From JBFGFX01 sp965232455 (GTDB lineage Bacteria > Pseudomonadota > Gammaproteobacteria > Steroidobacterales > Woeseiaceae): DNA of 64,000 nucleotides. The stretch is from assembly GCA_965232455.1 (NCBI GenBank), contig OZ246981.1, positions 1,488,001 through 1,552,000 of the forward strand, in the 5' to 3' direction. A model generated the notes under the pieces. That model had not been told where the DNA came from. It saw only the letters and a list, made by a program, of their open reading frames with translations, and made no database searches. The position numbers were made by a program, and so were the translations under genes. Shown here one piece after another: positions 41,357 to 51,063 of this stretch (its first letter is position 1; each line of letters begins with the position of its first letter).

Positions 41357-43441
41357 ATGAAAGATCTTAGTCTTTACCGGAACATCGGCATCTTTGCTCA
41401 CGTGGACGCGGGCAAGACGACGACAACCGAACGCATTCTGAAACTGACCGGTAAAATTCACCGCGTCGGTGAAGTCCACGACGGCGAAGCAACAACCGAT
41501 TTCATGGAGCAGGAACAGGAGCGCGGGATAACGATCCAGTCGGCGGCGACAAGCTGCGAGTGGAACAACCATCGCCTGAATATCATCGACACTCCCGGAC
41601 ACGTGGACTTCACGATCGAAGTGTATCGTTCCCTCAAGGTGCTCGACGGCGGCGTCGGCGTGTTCTGCGGTTCCGGAGGCGTCGAGCCGCAGTCGGAGAC
41701 CAACTGGCGTTACGCCAACGATTCCGAGGTCGCTCGGGTCATTTTCGTCAACAAGCTCGACCGCGTCGGCGCCAATTTTTTGAACGTCGTCAAACAGATC
41801 GAAGACGTGCTCGGCGCAAACCCGCTCGTCATGGTCCTGCCCATCGGGGTTGAGACCACGTTCACCGGCGTCGTCGACCTGCTGACCCGTAAAGCGTGGA
41901 TTTGGGAAGACTCGCTGGATCTGGACAAATTCGAGGTGGTCGACCCGCCGGCCGACATGGCCGATCAGATAGAAGAATGGCGCGAGAAGCTGATCGAGAC
42001 GGCGCTCGAACAGGACGACGACCTGCTCGAGAAGTATCTGGAGGGCGAAGAGCCTTCGGTCGAGGACATCAAACGCTGCATCCGCAAGGGCACGATCAAA
42101 CTCGATTTCTTCCCGACCTACTGTGGTTCCGCTTTTAAAAACAAGGGTGTACAGATACTTCTTGACGCAGTAGTTGACTATCTGCCGGACCCGACCGAAG
42201 TGAAGCCGCAGCCGGAGATCGACCTGGAAGGTAACGAGACGGGCGGCGTCGCCGAAATCGACCCGGACAGACCGCTTCGGGCCCTCGCGTTCAAGATCAT
42301 GGACGACCGTTACGGCGCCCTGACCTTCACGCGCATCTATTCGGGCACCCTGAACAAGGGCGACACGGTGTTGAACACGTTCACCGGCAAAACCGAACGC
42401 ATCGGCCGCATCGTCGAAATGCATGCCGACTCCCGCGAGGAACTCGATTCGGCTCAGGCCGGCGATATCGTCGCCCTGCTCGGCATGAAAAACACGCAGA
42501 CGGGCCATACCCTCGCGGATCAGAAGGACCCGGCAACGCTGGAGCCGATGGTGTTCCCGGATCCGGTCATTTCGATCGCCGTAAAACCGACCGACAAGGC
42601 CGGCACCGAAAAGATGGGCATCGCGCTGAACAAGATGGTCCAGGAAGATCCGTCATTCCGTGTCGCCACCGACGAAGAAACCGGCGAGACGCTGATCAAG
42701 GGCATGGGCGAGCTGCACCTGGACATCAAGGTGGACATCCTGCGGCGGACGCACGGCATCGACGTGGAAATGGGTAAACCGCAGGTCGCTTATCGCGAGT
42801 CGATTACGCAGTCCGTCGAGGACAGCTACACGCACAAGAAACAGACGGGTGGCGCCGGCCAGTTCGCCAAGATCGACTATCGCATCGAACCCGGCGAGGT
42901 CAACAGCGGTTACACCTTCGAGTCGCTGGTTACCGGCGGCAACGTTCCCCGCGAGTACTGGTCCGCGATCGAAAAAGCGTTCGAGGGAAGCCTCGACCAG
43001 GGCACGCTGGCGGGTTATCCGATGCTGGACGTCAGCTTCAAGCTGTTGGACGGCGCTTTCCACGCGGTCGATTCGTCGGCCATGGCGTTCGAGCAGGCCA
43101 CCAAGGCGGCGTTTCGCCAGTCGGTGCCCAAAGCGTCACCGCAACTCCTGGAGCCCATCATGAAGGTCGACGTGTTTACGCCGGACGACCACGTCGGCGA
43201 CGTCATCGGCGATCTGAACCGCCGTCGCGGCATGATCAAGTCGCAGGACACCGGCATGACCGGCACCCGCGTGAAGGCGGAAGCGCCGCTGGCCGAGATG
43301 TTCGGCTACATTGGGGATCTGCGGACGATGACCTCCGGTCGCGGCCAGTTCTCGATGGAGTTCTCGCATTATTCGCCCTGCCCGTCCAGCGTGGCCACCG
43401 AGGTCATCAAGGAGACGATGGAGCGAAAGGCCGCCGCCTGA
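41357..43441 (+). CDS. fusA2: Elongation factor G, second type
   Basis: A 694-residue translational GTPase. Domain I has the P-loop AHVDAGKTTTTE, RGITIQSAATS, DTPGHVDF and NKLD. The following domains are those of EF-G, including KPQVAYRESIT in domain IV and the C-terminal domain. FCGSGGVEPQSETNWRYANDSEVARV is the pattern of the extra EF-G2 paralogue of Gammaproteobacteria, not of the str-operon EF-G, and its genomic setting, alone and outside a ribosomal operon, agrees. EF-G2 acts in translocation or recycling, or in stress. ATG 41357 lacks a strong ribosome site. A hairpin terminator follows. Confidence 0.95.
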   Translation: MKDLSLYRNIGIFAHVDAGKTTTTERILKLTGKIHRVGEVHDGEATTDFMEQEQERGITIQSAATSCEWNNHRLNIIDTPGHVDFTIEVYRSLKVLDGGVGVFCGSGGVEPQSETNWRYANDSEVARVIFVNKLDRVGANFLNVVKQIEDVLGANPLVMVLPIGVETTFTGVVDLLTRKAWIWEDSLDLDKFEVVDPPADMADQIEEWREKLIETALEQDDDLLEKYLEGEEPSVEDIKRCIRKGTIKLDFFPTYCGSAFKNKGVQILLDAVVDYLPDPTEVKPQPEIDLEGNETGGVAEIDPDRPLRALAFKIMDDRYGALTFTRIYSGTLNKGDTVLNTFTGKTERIGRIVEMHADSREELDSAQAGDIVALLGMKNTQTGHTLADQKDPATLEPMVFPDPVISIAVKPTDKAGTEKMGIALNKMVQEDPSFRVATDEETGETLIKGMGELHLDIKVDILRRTHGIDVEMGKPQVAYRESITQSVEDSYTHKKQTGGAGQFAKIDYRIEPGEVNSGYTFESLVTGGNVPREYWSAIEKAFEGSLDQGTLAGYPMLDVSFKLLDGAFHAVDSSAMAFEQATKAAFRQSVPKASPQLLEPIMKVDVFTPDDHVGDVIGDLNRRRGMIKSQDTGMTGTRVKAEAPLAEMFGYIGDLRTMTSGRGQFSMEFSHYSPCPSSVATEVIKETMERKAAA

Positions 43442-43467
43442 CCGGATGCCACAGCAGCAAAACGATA

Positions 43468-43493
43468 GGCCGGACATCTGTCCGGCCTTTTTT
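43468..43493 (+). terminator. Rho-independent terminator after fusA2
   Basis: A perfect 9-base stem (GGCCGGACA with TGTCCGGCC) around two loop bases, then six T residues. It lies 26 bases after the fusA2 stop and may also stop the convergent permease transcript. Confidence 0.92.
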
Positions 43494-43519
43494 GTGTTCC
43501 TACCCGCCCCGCCGCCGGT

Positions 43520-44533
43520 TCAAGCAGCGACGAAATAGTTCAGGGCCATCCCGAACAGCAATATCTGCGGAACGGTGATGACGGGCAGCCAGATTGCCGT
43601 CCGCCGGCCGATGTTCGACCAGAGCAGGCCGATCTCGGTGTAGTCCGTTGCGACGCCGGCCATCAGAAAAACGAACGGATTGCCGAGCGCCGCGGTTTTG
43701 TTGAATATCTCGAACGCAATCGGCGACGTACCCTCGCTGCAGACTTCCAGGACGGTTGCAAACAAAAGCGTCAGCAACATGCCGGTCAGATCCGGCCCGA
43801 GGTACTGCATGAACCAATGCTCCGGGACGTACGCGCCGATAATCGCCGCGGCCATGATGCCGATCAATATCCACCAGAGCACCATGTTCGCCAGCGACAC
43901 CGCACCCGCGGCGACGCCCGTAGCCGCCTCCGCGAGCTCGAAATTCCGCAGCCGGTCCCAGTTCACGTCCTCGGCTTTGGCGTCTTTCGCCGGCCCCTCG
44001 ATCCAGGCGAGACGGTCGAGCAGCGTGAAGATCAGACCGGTGATCAACGCGATGAGCATGGCGCCGGCCACGAACAGTATGGCTTTCCAGCCGAAAAAAC
44101 CGAACAACAGGACCGTCATCGGCATGTTCGCCCAGGGGGACGCCAGTAGAAACGTTACCACCGCCGGAACACCCGCGCCCTTTTTGTAGAGCTGAATCGC
44201 TATCGCGAGAATGCCGTGTGAACAGGCGGACATCAGAAAGCCCGCGACCACCGCGTTCAGAATCGTCCGCTTTCGACGGCCGCCCAGGAAGCGGATCATG
44301 ACGCCGTCCGGCACGAAATAGTCGATCAGTCCTCCAATGGCCAGGCCCAGCAGCACCGCCCACCAGACGATACCCAGATAGTCGAGCAGACTGTCGTTCA
44401 GCGCCGCGAAGGCCGGCAGAAACGAAACCAGCAGGACCAGGGAGAACAGCCCCCCGACGATCTTCAGCTTTTTCCCGAGCGGAGGAATGCCGGCCTGGGA
44501 CGGCTCGGCATGGCAACAATGCATTTCTGTCAT
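43520..44533 (-). CDS. Predicted permease (UPF0718/DUF318 type)
   Basis: A 337-residue inner-membrane protein with about eight helices in two halves. Typical parts are FLMSACSHGILAIAIQLYKKGAG in the first half and LEVCSEGTSPIAFEIFNKTAALGNP in the second, with the conserved CS(H/E)G pairs that mark this permease family. Members are sometimes linked to arsenic or metal-ion handling. The N-terminus MTEMHCCHAEPSQ adds a His/Cys cluster that could bind a metal ion. ATG 44533 has a GGAACAGAG ribosome site. A same-sized reading in another frame covers the gene and is a shadow. Confidence 0.88.
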   Translation of the reverse strand: MTEMHCCHAEPSQAGIPPLGKKLKIVGGLFSLVLLVSFLPAFAALNDSLLDYLGIVWWAVLLGLAIGGLIDYFVPDGVMIRFLGGRRKRTILNAVVAGFLMSACSHGILAIAIQLYKKGAGVPAVVTFLLASPWANMPMTVLLFGFFGWKAILFVAGAMLIALITGLIFTLLDRLAWIEGPAKDAKAEDVNWDRLRNFELAEAATGVAAGAVSLANMVLWWILIGIMAAAIIGAYVPEHWFMQYLGPDLTGMLLTLLFATVLEVCSEGTSPIAFEIFNKTAALGNPFVFLMAGVATDYTEIGLLWSNIGRRTAIWLPVITVPQILLFGMALNYFVAA

Positions 44534-44718
44534 CGAACGACTCTGTTCCAGGAGACGAGCGGGCGTAGGACCGGCATTATTGGGGCAAATCTCGAAATTT
44601 CAGTTTCGGAAAATACGCATAGTAACCGGCAAGCGCCACCACCACCTTCGTGCAACCCGCGGCGGACCAGTCGCCGGCCCGCGGGCACATTACCAAGCAG
44701 ATCTCACAGGAGGCCATC

Positions 44719-45162
44719 ATGAACCTTGTTAATTGGACACCTTTCCGGGACATGGACAGCGCGTTCGACCGGTACTTCAACCACTTCGGCCGTTTCCCGG
44801 GCCGTGTGGCCGAAGGAGAACTCAAAGACCTGGACTGGCGGCCAAGCGCGGACATCAGTGAAACCAAATCTCACTACATCATCAAGGCTCAGCTCCCCGA
44901 CGTCGAGAAAGAGGACGTCCACGTCTCGATCGAAAACGGCGTCCTCACCATCAGCGGTGAACGCAAGTACGAGAAAGAGGAAGAAACGGAGACGCAGCAT
45001 CGGGTAGAGAGCGTATACGGCCGCTTCTCGCGCAGCTTCACCCTGCCGACCGACGCCGACGAATCCGCGATTTCGGCGAAAAGCCGCAACGGGATGCTGA
45101 AGGTGCGGATACCGAAGAAGGCCGAAGAGAAAGAGGCGCCGGTAAAAATCTCGGTGGACTGA
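44719..45162 (+). CDS. Small heat-shock protein, Hsp20 family
   Basis: A 147-residue cytosolic chaperone. An N-terminal Trp/Phe-rich segment (NWTPFRDMDSAFDRYFNHF) precedes the alpha-crystallin domain (about 40-135, from WRPSADISETKSHYIIKAQLPD to NGMLKVRIPKK), with the conserved GVLTISGER and YGRFSRSFTLP motifs and a C-terminal extension ending VKISVD, where an I-x-V/I-type motif binds a neighbour. It would bind unfolding proteins under heat or oxidative stress. ATG 44719 has a perfect AGGAGG five bases upstream; the longer reading from 44650 is rejected. Confidence 0.95.
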   Translation: MNLVNWTPFRDMDSAFDRYFNHFGRFPGRVAEGELKDLDWRPSADISETKSHYIIKAQLPDVEKEDVHVSIENGVLTISGERKYEKEEETETQHRVESVYGRFSRSFTLPTDADESAISAKSRNGMLKVRIPKKAEEKEAPVKISVD

Positions 45163-45203
45163 AAAATCGAGGACCGAAAGCAACGCAACGTCCCCGTCTC
45201 GCC

Positions 45204-45233
45204 TCAGCCGCCGACGCAGGCGTCGGCGGCTGA
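45204..45233. repeat. Long perfect palindrome between hsp20 and the exported dehydrogenase
   Basis: A 14-base perfect inverted repeat (TCAGCCGCCGACGC with GCGTCGGCGGCTGA) around a two-base centre, lying between two convergent genes. It lacks a following T tract, so it is either a hairpin that ends transcription by another route or a REP-like element. I did not see a second copy by eye. Confidence 0.8.
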
Positions 45234-45336
45234 CAGCCTGCCTATTGCAAGAACCCTCGCGTCAGACAATCAAAGGATGAGCGAGAGCACGTCACGCTCG
45301 GGCATTGTCCAGCTACGATCTATTTTGAGGCAGGGT

Positions 45337-46329
45337 CTAGTGTGTGGATTCAGCTAGCGCCTCGTCGAGCATTCCGACAAGCTCGTCGCGGGTGTAGCTG
45401 AACTGGTGCCCCTCGTTGTAGCGAACGAGCTCCTCGATGACCTTGCGAATGGTTATCTCCGCCTGCCGTTGCTGCGGCACCACCATGTAGTGCTCTTTCG
45501 GCCGGGCGTCGAATAATGCATGGCTCACCGCCTCCGCTACCTGGTGCGGCTCCGGGTTCCAGTCCCCGCTTTCCTCGTAGTTCTCGAAAACGCTCAGCAC
45601 GCGTTCCATATCCTCCGTGTACGGCGATCCATCCGCGGCATACCCCTTCTCCTTCATCCGGTCAATCATATTGCGGCCGATCGACGAACTATAGTTTCCC
45701 GGCTCGACGGCGATCACGCGAACGCCGAAACGCTCCATCTCCGGCGCCAGCGAGTCCGTATAGGCCTCGATCGCGTGTTTACTCATGCTGTACACACCGG
45801 ACAGGCTGCCCGAAAGCACGCCGGAAATTGAGCTGATATTGACGATTCGGCCCTTCGACTCGATGATCAGCGGGCTGAAGGCCTTGGTGATCCGATAGGG
45901 ACCGTAAACGTTCACGTCGAACAGAAAGTCGATGTCGTCTTCTTCCACTTCGATCAGCGGCCCCAGGTTGACGACGCCGGCGTTGTTGACGATACCGAAC
46001 AAGCCGCGGCCTCCCGTCAAAACCGTTTCAACCGCGGCGTCGATTTCGTCCTGGATAGTGACGTCGAGACGGACGGCCTGCACGTTTTCCAACCGGTTCA
46101 GGTCGTCGATGTCCTTTTGTTTCCGGGCTCCGGCATAGACGAAAACGCCGTCGGCGGCAAGTCGTTCGGTTATCAGGCGGCCGATGCCGGAACTCGCGCC
46201 GGTAACGAGCACCGCCCGCGGCGTGTTGCCGCTTGCGTCACGGTCGGCGACGTTCTGCGCCGATGCGGACGCGAAACACAGGACACAGCAGATAATCGAC
46301 AGGACGATTTGTTGCACGGATGTGGACAT
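45337..46329 (-). CDS. Exported short-chain dehydrogenase
   Basis: A 330-residue protein with a Sec signal (about residues 5-24, VQQIVLSIICCVLCFASASAQ) followed by a complete classical SDR fold: VTGASSGIG for NAD(P), NNAGVVNLG, and the catalytic Ser with YSMSK (Tyr-x-x-x-Lys). SDRs need NAD(P), normally not present in the periplasm, so export is unusual; a hydrophobic anchor without cleavage is also possible. The C-terminal extension of about 80 residues (from about 245) has no counterpart I recognise. It is 56 bases downstream of the RND pump stop, on the same strand. Confidence 0.85.
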   Translation of the reverse strand: MSTSVQQIVLSIICCVLCFASASAQNVADRDASGNTPRAVLVTGASSGIGRLITERLAADGVFVYAGARKQKDIDDLNRLENVQAVRLDVTIQDEIDAAVETVLTGGRGLFGIVNNAGVVNLGPLIEVEEDDIDFLFDVNVYGPYRITKAFSPLIIESKGRIVNISSISGVLSGSLSGVYSMSKHAIEAYTDSLAPEMERFGVRVIAVEPGNYSSSIGRNMIDRMKEKGYAADGSPYTEDMERVLSVFENYEESGDWNPEPHQVAEAVSHALFDARPKEHYMVVPQQRQAEITIRKVIEELVRYNEGHQFSYTRDELVGMLDEALAESTH

Positions 46330-46385
46330 TAAAGACCCCCCGGGAAAGAGAATTGGTTCGATTAGAGCGGTGGACAGCCCGCCAC

Positions 46386-49300
46386 TCAGGAAGTTTCAGT
46401 CACACCGCTTCCCGGTTCGGGTTCGCGACCCAGCAACAGGTTCTTGCTGCTATTGAGCAGTTTGCCGAAATCGATCTGCAGAACATAGAGCGATGGAATA
46501 AGAAAAAGCGTAATCACAGTTGCAAACAAAATTCCGAATGCGAGCGATACCGCCATCGGGATGACGAACTGCGCCTGCACGCTCTTTTCCAACATGATCG
46601 GCATCAGTCCCGCGGCGGTGGTCAACGAAGTCAGGACGATTGCGCGAAATCTTTGGGTGCCCGACCGGACGACCGCGTCCTTGATGCTCAGACCGCGCTG
46701 GCGGGCTTTGTTGATGAAGTCGATCATGATGATGCTGTCGTTGACGACAACGCCGGCGAGCGCAATCAGACCGAACAATGAGAACATGCTGATCGCCATG
46801 CCCATGATCCAGTGACCGACAACGGCTCCTACCAGGCCGAACGGAATCACGGACATGATGATCAATGGCTGGACATAGGACCGCAGGGGAATCGCGATCA
46901 ACGCATAAATCAGGAACAGCGCCGCTATTGAAGCCACCGACACGTTGCGTTTGAACTCCAACTCTTCGAGACTCGCGCCCTCGAGCCCGTAGCTGACCCC
47001 TGGATAACGGGAGAGAAGTCCGGGGATGAAATCCTCTGAGACATCGTCGATCACTACGCCGGGTTCCACGAGAAGAGGATCCACGTCCGCCGAAACGGTG
47101 ACCACGCGCTTGCGATTCTGTCGCGTAATACTCGAGTACGCCTTTCCGAAACTGACCTCGGCCACCGATGAGAATGGCACTTCATCTCCGGCCGGCGTTC
47201 GAATGCGCATATTTTCGAGATCTGCGATCGAACGGCGTTCCTCAACCGGATAACGGACCATCACCTTGAGCTCATCTTTGCCCCGCTGGATTCGCTGCGC
47301 TTCCTCGCCGTAAAAAGCCTGCCTCACCTGACGCCCGAGCGACGACATCGTCAGGCCCAGCGCCTCCGCTTCGGGTTTGATCGTGAGTCTTATCTCTTCA
47401 CCACCGGCGCTGACCGAATTCCTGATGTCGAAAACGCCCTCGTATTCCGCCAGCTCCCGTTCCAATTCGTAGGCGGCAAGCTCGAGCGATTCGTAACTGG
47501 CGCCCGTCAAATTGAAACTCAACGGAGCTCCGCCGCCGACATTGTCGCCGCCGGAAAACGTCAACTCCTTGACGCCCGCAACGTCACCCACGCGCTCGCG
47601 CCACATGATCTCGATGTCGTCGCCGTTCAACGCGCGATCTTCGGTCATCGGCATCTCGGCAAATATGAGTCCGCCGGTATCGCCTTGGGTAAACACCCCG
47701 AGATGGTTGATCGGCGCGTCGTCGCCGGGGTGCTCGTCGAGCCAGTCATCGTTCAGATCCAGAGCCGCCCGTTCGATTCGATCCAACACGCGATTTCGGA
47801 CGGCGGGCGCCGTGCCGTTCTGCATTTGCAGCTGCACCTGAATAAAGTCCCCGGGTATCTCCGGGAACAGCACGGTGCGGACCTGGCCGCTACCGATGAC
47901 GCCGAACGTGAGTATCAACACCGCGGTGAAAATCGTAACCGTCAAACCGCGGTTTTCGATCGCTTTGACCAGCAGCGGACGGTAGTGGTCTTCGGTCAGG
48001 CGCTGCAGGGAATTCTGCACGTGACGGTTCAGCCGCTGAAACCACCGCGGTATGCGTTTCAGTGGAGGAACCTCCCGCAGCGGCCTGAACAGCGCTTTTT
48101 CATCAACCGGTTTGATGTTCGCATGCACCAGATGAGCAGGCAGGATCAGCTTGGATTCGACGAGCGAGAACAACAGGCACAGGATCACGACGACCGACAT
48201 AGCCTCGAAAAAGGGCCCGACGATCCCTCCGACAAAAAGCATCGGCGCAAAAGCGGCAATGGTGGTCAAAACCCCGAACGTCGCCGGCACGGCCACACGT
48301 TTCGCGCCTTTGACCACGTTGTCCAGGGTGTGGCCGTCCGCGCGTATCCGGGTATAAATACTCTCCCCAATGATGATCGCGTCGTCCACCACGATGCCCA
48401 ACACGAGTATGAACCCGAACAGGCTGATGATATTGACGGTCACGGGCCAGGGACCGAGCGGCATCAGCCACAGCGCTCCGAAAAACGCAATCGGAATACC
48501 GACGATGACCCACAGCGCAACCTTCAAACGCAAGAAGAGCGCGAGGATGATCACGACCAGCAGCGCGCCCTGCAACATGTTTTTCATCATCATGTCGAGC
48601 CGGCCCTGCAGGTAATGCGAGCGGTCGATCCAGATATCCAGGCTCACACCGTCCGGCAGAGAGGCGGAACGTTCTTCGATGAATTCGCGCACGGCCGCCG
48701 CGGTCGCCAGCTCGTTCTTCTGGCCGCTGGCAAGCACGCGCAACATGGCCGAAGCCTGCCCGTCGAATCGCCCGTAGCCGTCGGTTTCGACAAAACCGTC
48801 GTTGATGTCCGCGATATCACCCAACATCAGCCGCGTGCCGTCCGGGAAAGTCCGCAGAACGATGTTCGCAAACTCGAGCCCCGTATAAACCTGACCTTCG
48901 GTGCGGAGCAGAATATCGCCGCCTTCCGACTTGATGGTGCCCCCGGGCAGATCGACCGACGTGTCCCGTATCGCCTGCGAGATTTCGCTCATCGTCAGAC
49001 CGTACTGGCGCAAGGTGTGTTCCGATACCTGCACGCTGATCTCGTAATCGCGGTCGCCCAAAAACTCCACCTGGTTGACCATCGGCATGGCCATCAGCTC
49101 ATCGCGAATCTGCTGCGCCATGGCTTTTCGGGCGTATTCGTCCATGTTGCCGTGCAACGCGACGAACACCACGTGAATAGGGATTTCCTGCTTTTCGATG
49201 ACCGGCTTTTCCGTAAGCGCCGGGAACGTCGAAATCGCGTCGACGCGCGTTTTGATCTCGCTGAGGATCTCGTTGATATCCTCACCGCTGGCGACCTCGG

Positions 49301-49604
49301 CAATCACCGTTCCGCTGCCCTCCCTGGCGGTCGAATTGATTTCGACGATGCCGTCCACGTCCTGGATGGCCTCCTCGATCTTGATGACGACACCCTCCTC
49401 CACTTCCTGAGGCGCCGCGCCGAGGTAGGGAACGCTGACCTGGATCGTCTGTAACTCGAAATCCGGCGTCGTCTGCTTGCGGATCGTAATACTGGAGACG
49501 ATGCCGAACGCGAGAATCAGCAGCATCAGGAGATTTGCCGCGACGTGATTGCTGGCAAACCAGGCGATCAGGCCTTTTTGCGTCGTCTGCCCGGGCGCAT
49601 TCAT
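46386..49604 (-). CDS. RND-family efflux pump, inner-membrane transporter
   Basis: A 1072-residue AcrB-type transporter (hydrophobe/amphiphile efflux). It has 12 membrane helices in two halves with two large periplasmic loops, and the proton-relay Asp pair lies in LGIVVDDAIIIGESIYTR in helix 4. The N-terminus (IAWFASNHVAANLLMLLILAFG) and a second half with LFGLIALAGVVVNDSIIM are typical. It would export drugs, fatty acids or similar molecules with the adaptor encoded five bases upstream. No outer-membrane channel gene is in the operon, so a TolC-type protein from elsewhere is needed. Confidence 0.95.
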   Translation of the reverse strand: MNAPGQTTQKGLIAWFASNHVAANLLMLLILAFGIVSSITIRKQTTPDFELQTIQVSVPYLGAAPQEVEEGVVIKIEEAIQDVDGIVEINSTAREGSGTVIAEVASGEDINEILSEIKTRVDAISTFPALTEKPVIEKQEIPIHVVFVALHGNMDEYARKAMAQQIRDELMAMPMVNQVEFLGDRDYEISVQVSEHTLRQYGLTMSEISQAIRDTSVDLPGGTIKSEGGDILLRTEGQVYTGLEFANIVLRTFPDGTRLMLGDIADINDGFVETDGYGRFDGQASAMLRVLASGQKNELATAAAVREFIEERSASLPDGVSLDIWIDRSHYLQGRLDMMMKNMLQGALLVVIILALFLRLKVALWVIVGIPIAFFGALWLMPLGPWPVTVNIISLFGFILVLGIVVDDAIIIGESIYTRIRADGHTLDNVVKGAKRVAVPATFGVLTTIAAFAPMLFVGGIVGPFFEAMSVVVILCLLFSLVESKLILPAHLVHANIKPVDEKALFRPLREVPPLKRIPRWFQRLNRHVQNSLQRLTEDHYRPLLVKAIENRGLTVTIFTAVLILTFGVIGSGQVRTVLFPEIPGDFIQVQLQMQNGTAPAVRNRVLDRIERAALDLNDDWLDEHPGDDAPINHLGVFTQGDTGGLIFAEMPMTEDRALNGDDIEIMWRERVGDVAGVKELTFSGGDNVGGGAPLSFNLTGASYESLELAAYELERELAEYEGVFDIRNSVSAGGEEIRLTIKPEAEALGLTMSSLGRQVRQAFYGEEAQRIQRGKDELKVMVRYPVEERRSIADLENMRIRTPAGDEVPFSSVAEVSFGKAYSSITRQNRKRVVTVSADVDPLLVEPGVVIDDVSEDFIPGLLSRYPGVSYGLEGASLEELEFKRNVSVASIAALFLIYALIAIPLRSYVQPLIIMSVIPFGLVGAVVGHWIMGMAISMFSLFGLIALAGVVVNDSIIMIDFINKARQRGLSIKDAVVRSGTQRFRAIVLTSLTTAAGLMPIMLEKSVQAQFVIPMAVSLAFGILFATVITLFLIPSLYVLQIDFGKLLNSSKNLLLGREPEPGSGVTETS

Positions 49605-49609
49605 CGTGA

Positions 49610-50818
49610 CTACCTCGTTTCCTCGGCAGTGTCTTCACCGGCCGCCAGCTGTCGGTCGGCGGACTCCTGGTCCAGGAGCTCGTCAATCGGTGGATCGTCG
49701 CTGGTCCTGACGCGCATGCCGTTGATCGGGTTCTCTATGACGGTGAGGCTGATTCGCTCGCCTTCGCTCACACCGCTACGCACGTATGCGAATCGGGCGT
49801 CCGCACGAAGAATCTCCACGTCCCTGATCTCCAGCCGATTGTCGCCGCCGACCACCACGAGCTGACCGTTGCCACGCAGCGCCGAGCGCGGGATACGAAC
49901 CACGTCCGCCGCCGACGTCCCCTGAATTTCCGCGGCGACGAACGTGCCGACCGGCAACGACGGACCGTCGCCGCCGCCGTCACTGCGCTTGTACGGATCA
50001 TTGATCTGCGCAACCGCGTAACTGACCCGCGTGTTCTCGTCGACGACACCCTCGGTCCGAACGATCTGTCCTTCCCAATAGGTCATCACGCCCCGCTGCA
50101 CGGCCGACAGAACGACCGGCGGACCGTCGCCGACCCCGGTGTTTGCAATATCCGCGGTGTCCGGCAGATCGATGAACGCGAGATCCAGATCCGTCAGGGG
50201 CAAACGCACTTCCGCGTAGTCGGTGGCAAAGGTGACGCCCAGCCGGCTGCCGACGTTGACGTATTGCCCGATGTCCGCTTCTTTTGCACGAACGATGCCC
50301 GCGTACGGCAGGCGGATGTCGGTTCGTTCGAGGTTGCGCTGAGCCCGCACCAGTTCCGCCCTCGCGGACGCAAGCGCCGCCGCGGCCGATGCGTATTCGG
50401 ATTCCGCCCGGTAGCCCTGGCTGCGAAGCTTCGCCGCGCCGTCGTATTCGATCTGTCGCTGCGCAAGCAAGGCCTCGGCCTGATCGACGGCAACCTGATA
50501 ATTGGTCGGGTCGATCTGCAGCAGGACTTCGTCCTTCTCGAAAACACCGCCCGCTATGAATTTAGGAGAAATGCGGACAATTGCACCTGACACCTCCGCA
50601 CTCAGAACAGTCTCCGTCCGGGGACGCACGGTGCCCTGGCTCGTCACCGTAAAATTCACGGTTTCCGCCACCAGCGGCATGACGTCCACCAGTGCGGCGA
50701 CGACGGCCACGTCCTTTTTTTCCGGCGGCGGTTTCAGTTTTACCAGAAGAAAGCTCAATCCGACCGCGGACGCCAGGAGGCCGGCGATGAGCAGATAGCG
50801 TTGTGCGGTGCGCGTCAT
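49610..50818 (-). CDS. RND efflux periplasmic adaptor
   Basis: A 402-residue membrane-fusion protein: an N-terminal helix (about residues 7-27, RYLLIAGLLASAVGLSFLLV), a lipoyl domain (VTSQGTVRPRTETVLSAEVSGAIVRISPKF), a coiled hairpin, beta-barrel and membrane-proximal domain. Its stop is five bases before the RND gene, so the two form an operon. ATG 50818 is chosen as the start of the helix; the longer reading to 50902 is rejected, but the ribosome site is far (AGAGG, 13 bases). The 245 bases to 51063 hold nothing evident besides the promoter. Confidence 0.9.
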   Translation of the reverse strand: MTRTAQRYLLIAGLLASAVGLSFLLVKLKPPPEKKDVAVVAALVDVMPLVAETVNFTVTSQGTVRPRTETVLSAEVSGAIVRISPKFIAGGVFEKDEVLLQIDPTNYQVAVDQAEALLAQRQIEYDGAAKLRSQGYRAESEYASAAAALASARAELVRAQRNLERTDIRLPYAGIVRAKEADIGQYVNVGSRLGVTFATDYAEVRLPLTDLDLAFIDLPDTADIANTGVGDGPPVVLSAVQRGVMTYWEGQIVRTEGVVDENTRVSYAVAQINDPYKRSDGGGDGPSLPVGTFVAAEIQGTSAADVVRIPRSALRGNGQLVVVGGDNRLEIRDVEILRADARFAYVRSGVSEGERISLTVIENPINGMRVRTSDDPPIDELLDQESADRQLAAGEDTAEETR

Positions 50819-51063
50819 AAAAAAACAGTGCCTCTTGATACCGTTGCGACATAGCCGTCGGCGCCGGTGAACCGCCCCCTGTACGTTCACCGTCGCGGGC
50901 AAATTATCGATGATTTGACGATCACTTGTCGCTTTAGACTGTGTCTAAGGAAGGGCGCGACGCGGCCGCTGGTCAGAAGATGCGCCACGCGCCGATACGG
51001 TCGCGGCGCGGGTCGCAAAAAGTCCGTGCCGGTGTGCCGACGCCGTTACGGGAGCCGTTGACG

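Noticed and set aside
43500..44519. A 339-residue minus-strand reading frame over the permease gene
   Set aside because: Its composition (Arg/Gly-rich, no fold pattern) is that of an off-frame shadow; the frame encoding the permease has clear membrane helices and family motifs.
47685..49454. A long plus-strand frame (589 codons) opposite the RND gene
   Set aside because: It is very His/Arg/Gln-rich, shows no known domain and lies fully inside the well-supported RND gene.
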